The notes below the pieces were generated by a model, which did no database searches, had not been told where the DNA came from, and saw nothing but the letters and a program-made list of their open reading frames with translations. Below are positions 11,300-24,705 of a stretch of DNA of 64,000 nucleotides, one piece after another; the first letter of the stretch is position 1, and every line of letters starts with the position of its first letter. Made by a program: the position numbers and the translations under genes. Source of the stretch: Steromphala cineraria (Eukaryota > Mollusca > Gastropoda > Trochida > Trochidae); contig OU744730.1 of assembly GCA_916613615.1 (NCBI GenBank), positions 6,169,582-6,233,581 of the forward strand, read 5' to 3'.

Positions 11300-11830
11300 T
11301 TAATAATACATGAATTTCATGGTAATCACCCATCGTCTGGCCTGTCAAATAGTTGCAAGACCTCTCCGGTGGTATAAAGTATGCACCCCTCGTCCTTCCC
11401 TCTGCAGGAACTCAGATTTACTCTTTGTGTTTCAGATCGGTGCTTTGGACACCCCTCACGCTGTCATCGCAAGCTGATCCGCAGGCGAGTCGGGCAGATG
11501 AAGACTGGTTTCTACACCTGGACGCTACACAACATCGATCTCCATACAGCCGTCTAACGCAACGCTCTCAATCATGGTATGGCATCGTTTAGGAAACGCG
11601 TGTGATAGGGGGTTGGTCCAACGTTAGTGTTCGACGATCACTTCTTTCGTTTTGTCATCCTCAACCATTTCTTGAATTTCTTCCTTGGTGTTTAGATCAC
11701 ATGGCGTTCTGTTTAATTGATTCGCTTGACGATAAGCGCCATGAAATTTTACCCAATCTCATGGATATATGATTAGGCAGAGCTCGTGTTAAGTGGATAC
11801 TTTATGGTGTTCATCACAGTTTGTTGAGAT
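11300..11830 (+). promoter_or_regulatory. Presumed 5' region of the receptor gene
   Basis: GC content rises relative to the flanks. A TATA-like TATAAA lies at 11373-11378. Two good splice-acceptor-like sites follow: CTTCCCTCTGCAG ending at 11406, and TTACTCTTTGTGTTTCAG ending at 11435. The coding exon could therefore be preceded by a spliced leader, with untranslated sequence from 11436 to 11830. An in-frame TGA at 11825-11827, directly before the ATG, excludes a longer coding region in this exon. An open frame of 79 codons at 11353-11592 looks incidental. Confidence 0.35.
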
Positions 11831-12491
11831 ATGGGTCTGAGGAGGGTACCCATGCACCTCTTGTGTGGATGTGTTACTTTATTAGCTAGCCTCTCGTTCA
11901 GTGGGAGTAGCAACATTGTAAACTACACGGTTCTCAACCACCCGGGATACGATGAGCACAATTCCACGGTGATGTACATAGACGGGGTGTCTTCAGCTTA
12001 CTTCCCGGAACCAACCACCCAGCCCGAACTGGACGTTGTTGAACAGTTCCTGGAGGTCGTGGAGCAGTACCAGACCGGAAAGGAGAACTGCACCCCGGGT
12101 ACCCACTATAACCTGGGCAAAGGTGTCATCAAACAGTATGGCTTGAAACGTTTCAAAAGACAGGCAATGGTGGCGGTGAACAGGGCTAATTTCCTGACCC
12201 GAATTTGGATGAAGGCAGGTCCTTCTGTCACCTTGTCAGAGTACCTGTTCTATACGCAAGTGAGATCCATGGTTGAAGGAGACCCTGATATATTCGCTGC
12301 TGGGAATTGTTATGACAACTTTGAGTTTAAAAACTATTATTTATTTTGTCCATATGCGTATAGGACAGAAATTGGTCAACTCAATGTGAAAGATCTCTCT
12401 GTTGAATACGATTACCTCGGAAATGGATCAGAGTGGTTCTATTCTGCCCGATTAAAAGCTGGAAAATTAGAAAACTTCAACTACACCCTGG
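11831..12491 (+). CDS. First coding exon of a GPR158/GPR179-like orphan class C receptor
   Basis: The frame encodes 220 residues plus one base. Residues 1-27 look like a signal peptide (hydrophobic stretch LLCGCVTLLASLSFSG), so the protein should enter the secretory pathway. The remainder looks like an extracellular domain, with N-glycosylation sequons at Asn31, 44, 86, 198 and 217 and cysteines at 87, 160 and 173. VNRANFLTRIW (116-126) and YTQVRSMVEGDPDI (141-154) resemble the RANFLN and ALVRSLLEGEPSI segments of the GPR158/179 Cache region. Known GPR158 acts at the plasma membrane with RGS7-Gbeta5; that role is family knowledge, not visible here. The ATG directly follows an in-frame TGA. 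The exon ends at the consensus donor CTGG|GTGAGT in phase 1. The open reading continues only four codons into the intron. The seven-transmembrane part is not seen in the window. Assignment is by recalled motif similarity, so moderate. Confidence 0.65.
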
Positions 12492-12497
12492 GTGAGT
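12488..12497 (+). other. Splice donor of the receptor exon
   Basis: CTGG|GTGAGT matches the metazoan donor consensus, with GT at 12492-12493. It marks the exon's 3' boundary and a phase-1 intron that extends rightward. Confidence 0.75.
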
Positions 12498-15400
12498 ACA
12501 TTTGAAAACATTCCTGTACTTATTATTATCAATATTTTCATTTTTACAGGGGATTCGTCACTTGATATATTTATATTAAGCGAGATTTTATTTCATCTTT
12601 GTAAATACATTTTCGTTTTGATGGATGTTTCTTCCTTAGAAAGGACTCTCACACACCACATGAGTCACCACAAATTCTAAATGTCTAATGTCAGTTTCAA
12701 GCTTCTAAAATCATATGTCAAGTATGTTCATAATGTCTTGTGGATACATATATGCATTCATATTGCCTCTAAATCTACATATATGTCTTGTCTGTATTCA
12801 ATATTTATGATTAATATTCATTTTTATGTTTATCTTCACGATTGGGAATTCAAAGATCAGTTTGAATATGAGGACATTTAAGCAAATGCTACCATAAATT
12901 TAAACCATTTTGACAATCTCTACGGAATGGTCATTACTTCTTAGCCTTTAAGACGCAGGTGCGAATGATGTTTTCTCAGAATAAAAGCCCATTAGGACTA
13001 ACTCTATTACAGGCGTTTTCTCGGGATTGATCGAGCTCATGGACGAATTCAGATTATGTCTGTTTTATGAACAAAGAATTCTGATATTTTTGCTGAGCGT
13101 GCTGAATTCTTACTTCTAAGATGATGGAATAATACCATTGGTGAACAAAATGATTATTTTGTGCAAATAGCTTCGGAGAGTATATCTTTGAATGAGGTTG
13201 TTTTTAATTTTCAAGACACATCCAACATCGAGCAGCTTGGTTATTTTTTTTACTTTTAAGGTGATATGATAACATCATTGATGGGTAATTCTAATGAACT
13301 TTGAAACTGTATCTTTGTTGAAGGTGGTGTTTGTGGTACTAAGAACTGAAGACAACGTTGCGAAACGTTTTGGTTTATTGTTCTCGACGGATTACATGTG
13401 TTTACTCTTAATGAGACGACCGTTGCTTATTTCATTAATGCAACACGCCTAACCCGATATGGTTAACAATTAATATAAGGTAACTTATTTCTGAAAACCA
13501 TCGAGGTTGAAACGGTGCCATCTTGTAAATAGATGTAACCCTGTCATTATTTCAACTGGTTATATCATTGGAAATTGCCTACTTATTAGTTGAACAATTT
13601 TAAAATTGATTCCTCAGCTGATGCGATTCTTAGTTTTTTTAAAATAAATAATCGGAGATATAGTAATATCATGAAATTATAAATAATACACCATCTGCTT
13701 ATTAGGATGATTCGTTTGGTGACAAAGTAGCAATCACCAGTATTTTGATTTAAGCCTTTTCCCCAGTACAATAAGGTAAATGTTAGAGCTCATTTCCTGA
13801 AAATCTTTAAAGAAACCCCAATTTTCACATGACAATGGAAGAGAATGAAGTTGCTTCATAAGCATGTATTAAACCCAATGACGTCATAAATTTACAAGTT
13901 CAATATCGCATGGGCAAGAGACAACGCAGTCATTGTGCAATGTTAACATGAAGCGACTTCCGCCTGTGTTCATAGTATTCAACATATTGAATTATTGCCT
14001 GCCCAACTTCACTCACATGTGGAATGTGTCTTCCCCAATTTCCAACCCTAAGAATGATGCCAAAATCAAATTTGCGTCTGGCAGCATTGTAAGAAATAAA
14101 AATGAGGTAGGGATGGTTTGGAGTATATATCGCTTCCAAGGAGTCCGTATGAAAAGGAAATACGTAAGATAATGATATTAGCGGCCCCTGTCAATCTATA
14201 GTAATGTCTAAAAACATCAACATATAGATCATGTTCAACCGAGAGGTGTTTCTGAATCTGTGTTAAATGTGAAATTGGGAGTCAATAATTCAAATATTGT
14301 CTGAAATTGAATTTGTATGAACCACGTTAAAGCGTATTCAGGAAAGACATTTTTCACCTCATGGAAACAGACACGCGATACATAAATCAAGCCCACAATT
14401 CAATTATTTTCGACATTTAAGAATATACATGTTCTAAGAAGTGTTACAGTTACCAAAATGATTACTCTTTTTATTCGCTCGAAGACTCAGGAATCGATCG
14501 ATTTTATATGAATCTATTCAGTCTCATTAATTCAAAAATTGCTAGATTTACGAGAAGAAAAAAACTCATCGTGAAATTTGGTTTTTATCATGGTTGCTCT
14601 TTGATAGATGCTTGGTCAAAAATGAATTATGTTTTTCATTGAATGGTATTTGTTAGCCTATTTATTTTTGAATGTATATTTTACTAATGAATTTATTATA
14701 CTTGGTTTGATCGATCTCTTCCGCCATTCTTGTTAATTTCACTTCACGTATATAGTTTATTTGGTCTGGAATATGTCAACTTTGATATGAGACGTCGTCT
14801 ATTGATAGGTTTTTATCACGCTTTCTTGTTTCTGTTTACACAAGGTTTCTTATGTGTAGATTAAGAATTGACGTTGCAAGTATTACACTGGATTATAATT
14901 CGATCTTAGTGAAATGTCAAGTGATATGTCAATGCTTCTTTTTCACATCGACGTTTTTCATAATACATCCAAACACTTAGCGCATGTTTTCAAGTTGATG
15001 ACGGAGTTACACATTTTGAAGTAACAACACGAGTTTAGTTACTGGGTAAACAACGTTTATTCACCTTGTTGTAGGTTACGAGTGTTATTTAATTTTCATA
15101 CTGCAGGCGTCCCCAAATACAACGTTTGTAATGTGATAGAGGATTTGTTACTCAGTTCTATAAGTGACATAATCACTCTATCTGGTCTGGCGGCGATAAC
15201 CTTTATCATCACTCTACTGAATGATGATAAGATCATTGTCACTCGAGTGACGTCAAGTTCAAGAATTCTGACGTAAAGATTTCTTATATGATGTCACACT
15301 GTTACCATTGCAACAGAACCTTCGTAGAAGCCAGTCAGTGTAACTGTCCCTGTTTTGGCAAAACTTTGCGAATTCATTGAATATCTGTAAATATTCTATA

Positions 15401-18400
15401 AAAAACATAACATCTCAACCCGTCAGGTTGAACAGTTTTATTTTAGATTCCCTTATGGCTGCTTAAGAACAAAAATTCAGGTACCCTCTATGTTTAATCA
15501 ACATACAGAATATCTGTATTTTCAACATTTGGACTTGTGGCGATTCCAGCATCTGTAAGGTTGGATGCCGGTTCGTGGGTTTGTGGGTTGAAAAGGGGGA
15601 TAGAATGTCACCCATCACTTCTTCCATAACCAGTGGTGCACTTGAAGATGAATCTGCCTTTCCATGCTTAACTTACCGTCTTTGGAGCATTATGAAAATG
15701 TATCATCAGCCGTCACGTACATTTATTGACTGCAACGTTGCATTTTGGAAAATGTCACGCGAAATATCAACCTCAACATTTCAGTTTGACCATACTTAAC
15801 ATTGATGACAAGAGTATTCATGACTAAACCAGTTATATGTTAACGTCTTTCGGAATTTCAGAGAAATACCTAGAAACGCATATTCAAAACTATTTGTTTT
15901 AAAAAGGTCTAACAATGTTTTCTTTTTCATTATCATAATACTGAAAGTGCACAAAGCAATTAGATTTGTTTACGCCAAAATGTTAGGATTAACTTTGTGT
16001 AACATTAGTCACTAACTTAATTAACAGACTGAAACTACATCTTTCTCACTTTTTCTATAAGACATTTTACATATACGTTATAAGTGGACTGAGTTTCGAT
16101 AGAGTTAACAGCAATCTTAGATACATAAACAATATGTCCAGAGAGGCACTTATATAATTAATGTCATCTTCGTTTGATTAAGTAAATATCTCATGGATTA
16201 ATAAATTCCGTTGATTTTATCACTGGACATACAAGAAATGAAGTCTAAATAAACTTTACATGGGATATAACCTTTTAAAGAATTATTAATAGTGAAAAAA
16301 AATAATTTCCATTTATAAAGACTTTGCTACGAGGTAAAAAATGTTTGTAGTTATTTAAGTTCACATCTAGTCACTGAACTCTATACTCGTCATGAATTCG
16401 GAAACAAAACTGTAGCTTGTGTTGTGTTGTGGCTGGTATTAAGTTTAAAAGGCAAACTATAACGTCCAAAATACATATATGCTTGTTTAAGTGTCACCAT
16501 ACTATAGCATTAAAACCGGGTTTTTTTTCGGGAACAGTCAATGTAGTGTCTTTATTCATGGTACGCGTATCATTAATGATAATTATAAAATGATTTGTTT
16601 AAACTGACCACATTTCATTATGCACTTTGCTGGACATGATTTTGAAAAAATCACATGGATGCATTGTGTAATTTATGCATTTAAGAGAGGCCAACTCGAA
16701 ATATTTCTTATAATATTACTTTTCGTTTTAAAGAGTATGATATGTCCAGAAGACATGTAAATAGAGAAAATACAGAAAAGGGATTAGCCAACAGGCAGGA
16801 CGTCCTTATATAAATATTTCTCGTCTTTTTTGCTATAACATGTTTTCCCTTACATTTACGGACAACTCCCGCAATGGACAAGTATAGTGAACGCACCTTA
16901 CTTACATTGTATGTTGGTCTCTTGAGTAATATACTTTATCATTGATCCAAAATGTAAATTGATTTTAAACTAAAGTACTCATTTACCATTAAAACACTAT
17001 TGCATTCTGAGCAATAATAAATAATTTCATTGTTTCTGTTCACGAAAAATCCTTTAGCGTACGTAACACGCCCAGACTTTAGGAGACCGCTAACCAGTGG
17101 ACTCATTATTTAACGATGATCAAAGTAGAATTGTTTTACATTTCGTAATCATACATTTTGTAGGTAAATGGTAAAGAATGTTATTATTTGAAGGGCAAAC
17201 AAGTCCCTAATTACACAAAATGTTCATGAAAAAGACTTGTAGTTGCTGGTGATTGTCTGAACATTAAAGGCGCGGCTAAGTTAAGAAATGATAAAACATA
17301 CGGTGAATACAGTGGATATTCGGAGTACCAACATATTTCATTCCAGTTAAATCATAATTTAAATCGTTATGTATTTTTAACTTGAAATGATTGAATCATT
17401 TAGTTTTAATAGAAGAATAAGTTTGTTTGATTACGAAACGTACATATTTTATCATTCCATATCCATATCATGAAACGTCGGAAAGGGCAATTTAATAGCG
17501 ATTGGACCACTTCGCTTCAGTTTGTGAAGTTAAAAAAATAACAACTGTTTAGCAAAACCGTTACAATGAAGGTGTAAGTCCGGGATGAAAACCAATCTTT
17601 AGACATCATGATTGCAGGGGATCGAAGGCACTTAATTAAAAGACTTTATCTTTGCAAGTAAAATGCTGCAGGCAAATCCAGAGGTCCTAAGTTGACACCA
17701 AAGGCTGAGCAAGCCACGTTCCCATACCATTACCTCAAGAGGTAATTATTACCAACATAGACCTGCTCTTCTCATGGACAAGAATCTTTGTACACTATGC
17801 TATAAAAGGGCTCATTTCTATAGACGCTAGACTTAGTTATTTTACATCAGTTCGACTTTGCTGTAATTTGTGTCGCCTGAGTGATCTCCCTTTATGATTG
17901 GAACTATTGGCACAAGGGGGCATGTCATGGTCACGTCGCGTAGTAAAAATCGATTTGAGAAGATGTCTTTTGGATAATTATGTCAATATCAATTAGAATA
18001 TTATGGCAGGTTTGGATAGTTGGACTTATTGGTCAATAAAGTTGAAATCAGTGATCAGAGCTGAACTGTGAATTAAAGCATTTGGGAATTCACTTCGTTT
18101 ACATAGTTAAATGGGATGGTGGTGTTTTTAAAAGATAGGGTTTAAAGAAGATCTTGAAAAAATGATTGGGTAATTGGCTTGATGTGAGACTCCGAAACCA
18201 ACATCCCATTTCATGTATTAAGTAACTCAATTGTTCCATTAATGATAAAACAAAACAAGAAACTATTGCATTCTTAATGGCAATGGATAACATAATCATT
18301 TCATGTATTGCCTCCACATGCAATGTCGCAAGAAATAAAATTGAAGATGAAGAGATAGAAAATAGATAGAGATCGCTTGTATTTGATAAAAAGGGAATGC

Positions 18401-18860
18401 CATATAGAACTATTTCATTAGAATGTGAAGCAATCTGAGTGGTAAAACATATAATGCGTAACAGAAGCGAGGAACAAAGAAATTAACCTTTAGATTAATC
18501 AAGTCCCCAGGAAAAGAACAGTCAGGTTTATACTCATCAGATGTGATCGTGTGAAAATTATTTTCTATTTCATATCATTTGAGTATGAACCATCACGTTT
18601 TGCTTGCACCTGGAAATGTGTATATCTATAATATGATAACTTTAATTTGTAGAAACGTGAATCCGAAAGTCCAATCATCTTACTTGCGCAATGCATAAAT
18701 GTCAGTAAAAATCAAAGGAAGACGAGAGAAAGGAAAAACATTGGCTTTTATATGCTTCACATTGTGAGGTTATATAAACGGTCGTATTGAGTCGCTTTTT
18801 TTTTGTTTATGCAAGTCAAATAAATTGGAGTTAATTAAACACGTAACTTTAACGTAACGT
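12492..18860. other. Presumed intron; no recognisable exon
   Basis: No downstream receptor exon, LINE or long array is visible. Frames of 60-80 codons at 12492-12881, 13586-14172, 15082-15276, 15575-15799 and 18099-18323 show no domain. Near 15155-15260 there are short inverted blocks and a GTGACGTCA motif. A clean TATAAAAGG at 17801-17809 has a TCAGTT about 45 bases downstream; alone this is weak evidence for a promoter. Confidence 0.4.
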
Positions 18861-18864
18861 ATTC

Positions 18865-19085
18865 AAGCCACTGACATTTTCCGAATTAACAGTTTCTTTA
18901 AAGGGTAAATCTGTAAAAAAATATTTTGCAAAAAGGGTACAATTGTAATAACTCAGATAGTAATGAATCACGAACCTTTGAATTAAGGGAACTGACATTT
19001 GTGTATTTTTAAGTAAAAGCTTTTTTGAAAGGTTAATCTTTAATAGTGTTTTGAAAAAAAAGAGTACAAAAAGGCTACAGGAGTG
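18865..19085. repeat. Diverged two-copy repeat, about 120 bp
   Basis: CACTGACATTTTCCGAATTA at about 18870 and GAACTGACATTTGTGTATTT at about 18989 begin two related units. Each continues with a run like CTTTAAAGGGTAAATCTGTA and ends in an A-rich block with GGGTACAA or AGAGTACAA. Similarity is modest. Confidence 0.45.
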
Positions 19086-20455
19086 ATTAAAAACAATAGC
19101 AATCAGACCAGTGTCAGCATGTGACGTAGCCTTAGTTATATTTTTGGTTTAAAAGCGAGTCTCGAATAATTGCTTCCTTAATTTTACTTCGATTGGTCTA
19201 GCATTTCCGTTGATGTATAGTCAAAGCCGCAGACAGGAAAGTTAATAATTTATCTCGCTTCAAAGGTGTATTGAACACATTTTCAAATTTGTTCTTTGAA
19301 CTCCTGAAAGTGATTTGTATCTTTACACCTCTGCGTAGCTGGAGCAAAGACGTTGCGCAAATGTTTGAAAGATCCAGTGAGTTTACAAAGGAGCCTTCAA
19401 GTCTCGAAGTTTGCTTTGGCTTCAGTCATTGTCTACTGGAGTGATTGGTGTTTTCACACTTTGCAGGTTCAAGGGGACCAAAAAGGTTTTAATAAGTCCC
19501 GCGTAGATGGTTGTTGAAGTTTCTCTGCTATCTCCTCGCTTCATTACCTCTCCCAAGCCGAAACATATCGCTAAGCCAACCGAACCGGATCGATACACAG
19601 ACTTAATGGTCCTTGGCGCAGACCTATTGACTCAACTGACAAAAACTCCGTTAATTAAACAAAGTCGTCACTTTATCCTTGCCTGTGCTATGGTAGGCCA
19701 ACACTGGAACTGGAACCAATGTCTTGCAAGAGCAATGACTCCTAACCTTTTGAAACAGTTATGATTGATGAGGTATTGACAATAAGCTGTACGCTTTTCT
19801 GCCCCTGAGTTATGCTTTCATGTAAACGTATAAGAACCGCAACAATAGAACCGGATGCGCATGGCTGGACAAACTAATCGAGACGGTGTGTCGCTACGAG
19901 GAAAAGAACATTAGTCTTTCGTTATCATGCATAATGCATCCAATGTTGACAAAGAGAAATAAAAGATTGTGTAGTCAACCAGAATGAAAGTCAGCAATTA
20001 TGTGAACTTTCTTTCCTTGTTTGTTTTCTTATCTATTTCTCATCTCATTTGGTAATTAAAGGGCTTGAGTTCTTGAAAGCTGACATACCAAGGAGACCCG
20101 GCTTGCTATTGTGAATGGCATCATATATCGATGAAAGCACTTTGGGTATATCCACAAGTGTAACACCATTAATGAATAAAATGCTGAGGCAACATTTCAT
20201 CCTGATGAATGAAGTTCCTCGCAACGACCAATATCATCATCACGTTACTACAGAGACGTCGACAGCTTTAAGCTGCGTACCTCAAGTTTGTTCACTTACT
20301 TGTGAATCCATTTTCTTGATATCTCAATCAATATATCCATTATTCAATCGTCGAGATAAAAAAATTACAATATAACACGACATAGTGAATGGAACACTCA
20401 TGACTGCCAAAATTGTTATAGTCCACTGTGAACATTATCCATTTTCATATTGCAA
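19086..20455. other. No recognisable gene
   Basis: An 85-codon frame at 19507-19764 (+) is GC-richer than its surroundings and follows an acceptor-like TTTTCACACTTTGCAG ending at 19466. Its translation has no motif I can name. An 86-codon frame at 20115-20375 (+) is likewise unrecognised. Either could be a conserved non-coding block or chance. Confidence 0.35.
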
Positions 20456-20870
20456 TGCCTAGATTGCCTCAAAGACATCCAAAGCAACATGATATTAGCA
20501 CTAGAACGTATAGAACGCAAATATAGAACATGTAGTAATTGAGGAGAAATAGAGGACGAATATCAACTTTTACTTTATTGCAAGCCACTTTCGCACATTA
20601 GAAAACAATACCTCAATGTTGTCACAGCGTCGAAACTCCATTTTGTAAAATTAATGTCTGATAAGAATAAAGAGTGTATAAGAAATGTTGCCATGTACAT
20701 ATACCATGCTATGGAACTACGAATCACACTTATTACATAGGCATATTTCCACACTATGTCTATATCTATTTATACGTATATGCATTATGAACATCGATTT
20801 AATATGTATTCTATGTTGTCATAGGCCGTTGGCCTAAATATCAACCGGAAATAAAGAATTGAATTGATAC
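20456..20870 (+). pseudogene. Second LINE ORF2 3' end, decayed
   Basis: From about 20500 the translation reads LALERIERKYRTCSN, a stop, then GEIEDEYQLLLYCKPLSHIR, KQYLNVVTASKLHFVKLMSD and a final stop near 20740. The EDEYxLLLYC segment corresponds to EDEYHF...C in the remnant at 1.2 kb, so both belong to related non-LTR elements. The 3' UTR holds the same GGCCGTTGGCCT (20824-20835), then AAATAAAGAATTGAATTGA. An in-frame stop and the missing front end show it is a dead fragment. Confidence 0.7.
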
Positions 20871-22020
20871 GAGGACAGGCAGATAAGTGAACGATCCTTA
20901 GGTCCGCAGCTGTACATGCATTAAACAGCACACCTTTTATTTAGTTAACTTATAACACTTTATCACAATTACCCTATATCCGAGAGAACATACTCAGCTT
21001 CCTTATTTACTTTTTACCTTCTAAATACATTCAACAAACAAAGCAATTCCGCAATTGTGATTTTATTCATAAGTGGAAAAAAATCACAATCATATTTCAT
21101 CAAATCACATCAATGCAATGTGCCCTTGTCCGTTAGTACAGATTTTGTAACCTTTTACTCTCTGACCGCTTTCATGTGTTTAGCAAGCATGGAATGGCGT
21201 TGCAGATTCATTCCCTCAAGTCGGGAAATAATATCCCTAGATCCAAGTAATAGAATAACACCATTCTTCTCTAAGAGGTTTTTGTCAACACTTGTGGCCG
21301 GAGCGTATTGATTGTGTTTTATCACCAACCTCAGAAGGGTTAACATTGAATAGATGGGAAATGGGCTTAAGTTGATAAGAGATGCTGAAGAGGGCTGCAA
21401 CAACAGACGGTTGCTACTGTAATGGCAAGCGGCAGTGAGGAGGGTGAAGGCCCTGATTAATGCAGTTAACCATACGTTCTAGCCTTAATGTAAATTTCCT
21501 CAGTGGATCTGCAAAGTTGTAACTCTGGTCAAGGTGGTCGCAATCGGTATAATCTCTGTAATCTCTGCAACTGTGGTCCTTTGCCTGATGCTCCTGAAGG
21601 ATAATTGGATTAACGGGTTTTGGGATTTCTTGACCGGCCTTCAAAGTGTTAGACGTGTCCTCTTGTTGACACTAATGATCGTTCCTTAGATGTAGGTCAC
21701 AGAGAAGGCACATCTGACACCGATGAAGGTCAATACAATTTACTCTTGATGAAGTCGTTTTGTGGTTTCACCCAAGTGATGCAGGTCAATTCCGTTTGAT
21801 AATCATCTTTAAGGTGTTATATCCATTTGTTTATTTATCACTTTTTAAGAATGTACATGTAAACTTCGTCTGCAAAGGAATTTTCTTCATGATTCGTTTA
21901 TATTCAAGCCTCCTGCATCAGCGTATGCAGATCCGCTGAGCTCCTTCAAATATCCTTATATATTTTTAATTAAGAGCGATACGAGGCTTTTGGATCGAAA
22001 GATATCAGGGTATTGTTGCA
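20871..22020. other. No recognisable gene
   Basis: Short overlapping open frames on both strands (21057-21644) carry no recognisable motif. No repeat unit was found. Confidence 0.35.
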
Positions 22021-22023
22021 GCA

Positions 22024-22361
22024 CATTCTCTCCCTACAGAGGCAGATCAAGTCACTAAATGTTCATAGAGCCTCTGTTCTATTTCGCCGACTTTGTGGGA
22101 TAGAATAGGAAATGCCTGATTGGAGGCAATCAAAGTTAGTTGTACAATCAGCGACGCTGTTCTAAAATCATCAGTTTGGCTACTGAATCATGACAAAAGC
22201 ATTGTTATATGAAACATCCTTTCCATGCAAGAAGGGTTATCATTTGATAAAGTAATGGATTGTGGTGCATTTTTTTCCGCCAACCACGAATATGGTATAG
22301 GTCTTATTCGAACAGAAGTAGTTTTATGACTTGATCGACCTCTGCGGGAAAGAATGGGTTT
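22024..22361. mobile_element. MITE-C copy 1, long terminal inverted repeats
   Basis: This non-autonomous element has about 60-bp inverted ends. ATTCTCTCCCTACAGAGGCA and GATCAAGTCAC on the left pair with TGACTTGATCGACCTCTGCG and GGAAAGAAT on the right. Inside each end a smaller palindrome is nested (AGAGGC ... GCCTCT). The interior shares TGATTGGAGGCAATCAAA, GTACAATCAGCGACGCTGTT and TACTGAATCATG with the copy at 62.8 kb. No coding sequence. Confidence 0.75.
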
Positions 22362-23182
22362 TAGCAATATTGGAAACAAATACGCTGATTCAACATGATT
22401 CATAAACTCTTCTAAAAATATTTTCTGTGTTACACAAACGTTATATGATCACCGTTGTAAAAGCGATTTATTATACCGACAGATATATTTTTGTTTCCCT
22501 ACAATGTCCAGCTGATCAAATACGCTTGGGTATTTATCATCATTTTGCTGATATTACCATATGAATAAATATGTACATCCTCTGAACACGATTAACAATC
22601 TTTGTCGACAATAGACAGTAGATTGGAAAGAATTGTGAATTCATTTATATAACATTGGTCAATATTGGCTTGATATTAAACAGCTTGAGAGGTTTAGTAT
22701 ATTTCATATAGATATCGAGCAGAAATAACAGCAGGTAATTGGGGGAAACGGTATGGTTTCAACAAGAATATATGATATTCATGTTAAACATTACCGATGA
22801 GTAAAATAAATGTGTTAAACACTTTTTCAATATTTTAGTTTCAAATTTATTGGTTTGATCGAGATAGATTAACTTAGTTTATTTTACTGTTTTAACGTTT
22901 TCAATAAATGCTGTCGTTGGTTAGTACTTGGTGTACCATCTTTTCCACCATTAAAGTAAATTGACACATAAGACATAAGTTGCATCCTGAAATACTGTTG
23001 ATATATTATTATAAAGTTCTGTTTCAAAGTGTTTTCGAATTTGTAATGAGTGCCAAGATGTATGCACCCATCAAACTCATCGAGTGTTGCTCTGCTTTGA
23101 TCGAATGCATATAAAAGCTTAGTGAAGTTGTGATCATTTCTAACTATGTTCGATACACTCCCTTTGAGAACGAGTTGTATTA

Positions 23183-23762
23183 TACACTCGGGGGCAAAAG
23201 AAACGATACCAACTTTTCAAAAGAGTACATAACAAAATCCTGTTGTAAATGAAATGCGGCTACGAGCCCTTGTGATAGGCACATCAGTTGTGAAGAAGTA
23301 CTCACAATTTCAAACATCAAAGTATAATACTTATAATTGTATGACTGTTCAAATACACGAGGAGTAAAAAACCAGCTTTTTCAATGTTATTTTTGGTCAT
23401 AATCTTTGGCATTGGAATAAAATAATTATGAAATTTGAAAATCTATAAAATCTAAGATGTTATCAATATAAATAACCCTTGTAGAAGTTAATTTGTTCAC
23501 GCATTTTGTCTGTATTTTGGTTTAAAAACAAGAAAAAGGGTCATTTTCACTATCCTATCTCGTCTAGTTAAGGAGATTTTGTAACAGCGTTTTTTGAAAG
23601 GCTTGTATTTCAAAAGCGTTAACAGATATAGCTCCGAAATTATAAACTTAGTTCAGTTAGCTCTTGAAGACATGAATTAACCCTGTTTCAGTCGTTACTA
23701 TCAATCGTAGATTAACCTGTCATGCATTTTATATGGTATCGTTTCTTTTGCCCCTGAGTGTA
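23183..23762 (+). mobile_element. MITE-D copy 1, TA-flanked
   Basis: The element is about 580 bp with ends TACACTCGGGGGCAAAAGAA and TTCTTTTGCCCCTGAGTGTA. Next inside each end, ACGATACCA pairs with TGGTATCGT. The TA at both ends suggests a Tc1/mariner-type TA target duplication; the superfamily is inferred from the ends only. The interior is non-coding. Two further copies lie at 35.9 and 55.6 kb. Confidence 0.8.
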
Positions 23763-24607
23763 AGGCATGAGGAACGGTGTTTGCTTTGAGATGAGTACGT
23801 ACATATTACATTATGTATATATATGATAATATGTTCTTCATAATGTGTGAAATTGTAGGCAAATGAATCCTCATTAACTTGAGTGTCTGTTTTTGCATTT
23901 AAATACAATGCCAAAGAAGAATTGCAAGCAACAGTAAATCATTCATTGAGGGAATTACAATGTCTTATGTCTTTGCGAATCGTATGTAAAATATCAACAG
24001 TTATAAAAAGTTCCGAAAAGAATGAAAGTAACTTTCAGTGTAACATCTTACGTAAAACTTATCATTGAAATGTCTTCTCGATAAACATTTATCCTCTTTT
24101 AATTTTGCAGGATAAGCCAAAATCTACATCCACTCCCTCAACGATATTGTTATTAATATTTATAACATTTGAAGAGTATTTCTTGTCTTATTTTCCTGCT
24201 ACAAGAAACATAAACTCGCATAAAAAAGTGACCACGATGATTATTAATGAATAGATTCATATCTACATTTCAAATTAAATAGACTGACTCAATTGAAATT
24301 CTACACCAAGACATGAAACATCTTAAATGTCGACATTTTGAAATCAAGTGTTTGAACTTATGGCCTTAGACTTTCAAATGTCTTAATTAGATTTCTTATC
24401 GGAATATATATCACGGGGACGTCACATACAGAACATATTAGAATCGACAATTGCATTAGCATCGTATATCTACACATTTGTATTGAATATTTCGCTCTGA
24501 ATAATGTCACAAGGTTTTAGCAGTCTTTACTTGACCTTCTTACAATACGTTTATTATGAGTCTATTAACCAGACAACAATAAAAGACACCTGACTGTTAT
24601 ATCGGTT

Positions 24608-24705
24608 TCCATGAAATAAAATAATTTCAAGTGTTTTGTCATATAACGTAGGCAATGTTTCCATGAAATAAAATGATTTAGATGCTTTGTCATATAATGG
24701 TTTGT
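24608..24705. repeat. Two-copy tandem repeat, about 51 bp
   Basis: TTTCCATGAAATAAAATAAT at about 24606 and TTTCCATGAAATAAAATGAT at about 24658 start two units. Both continue to TTTTGTCATATAA or CTTTGTCATATAA. Confidence 0.6.

Noticed and set aside
17801..17850. TATAAAAGG promoter-like motif
   Set aside because: There is no associated open frame or exon, and the initiator-like TCAGTT is further away than usual. TATA-like strings are frequent in AT-rich DNA.
19507..19764. Possible 85-residue coding exon
   Set aside because: Slightly GC-rich with an acceptor-like site upstream, but the peptide has no recognisable features and no donor was identified.
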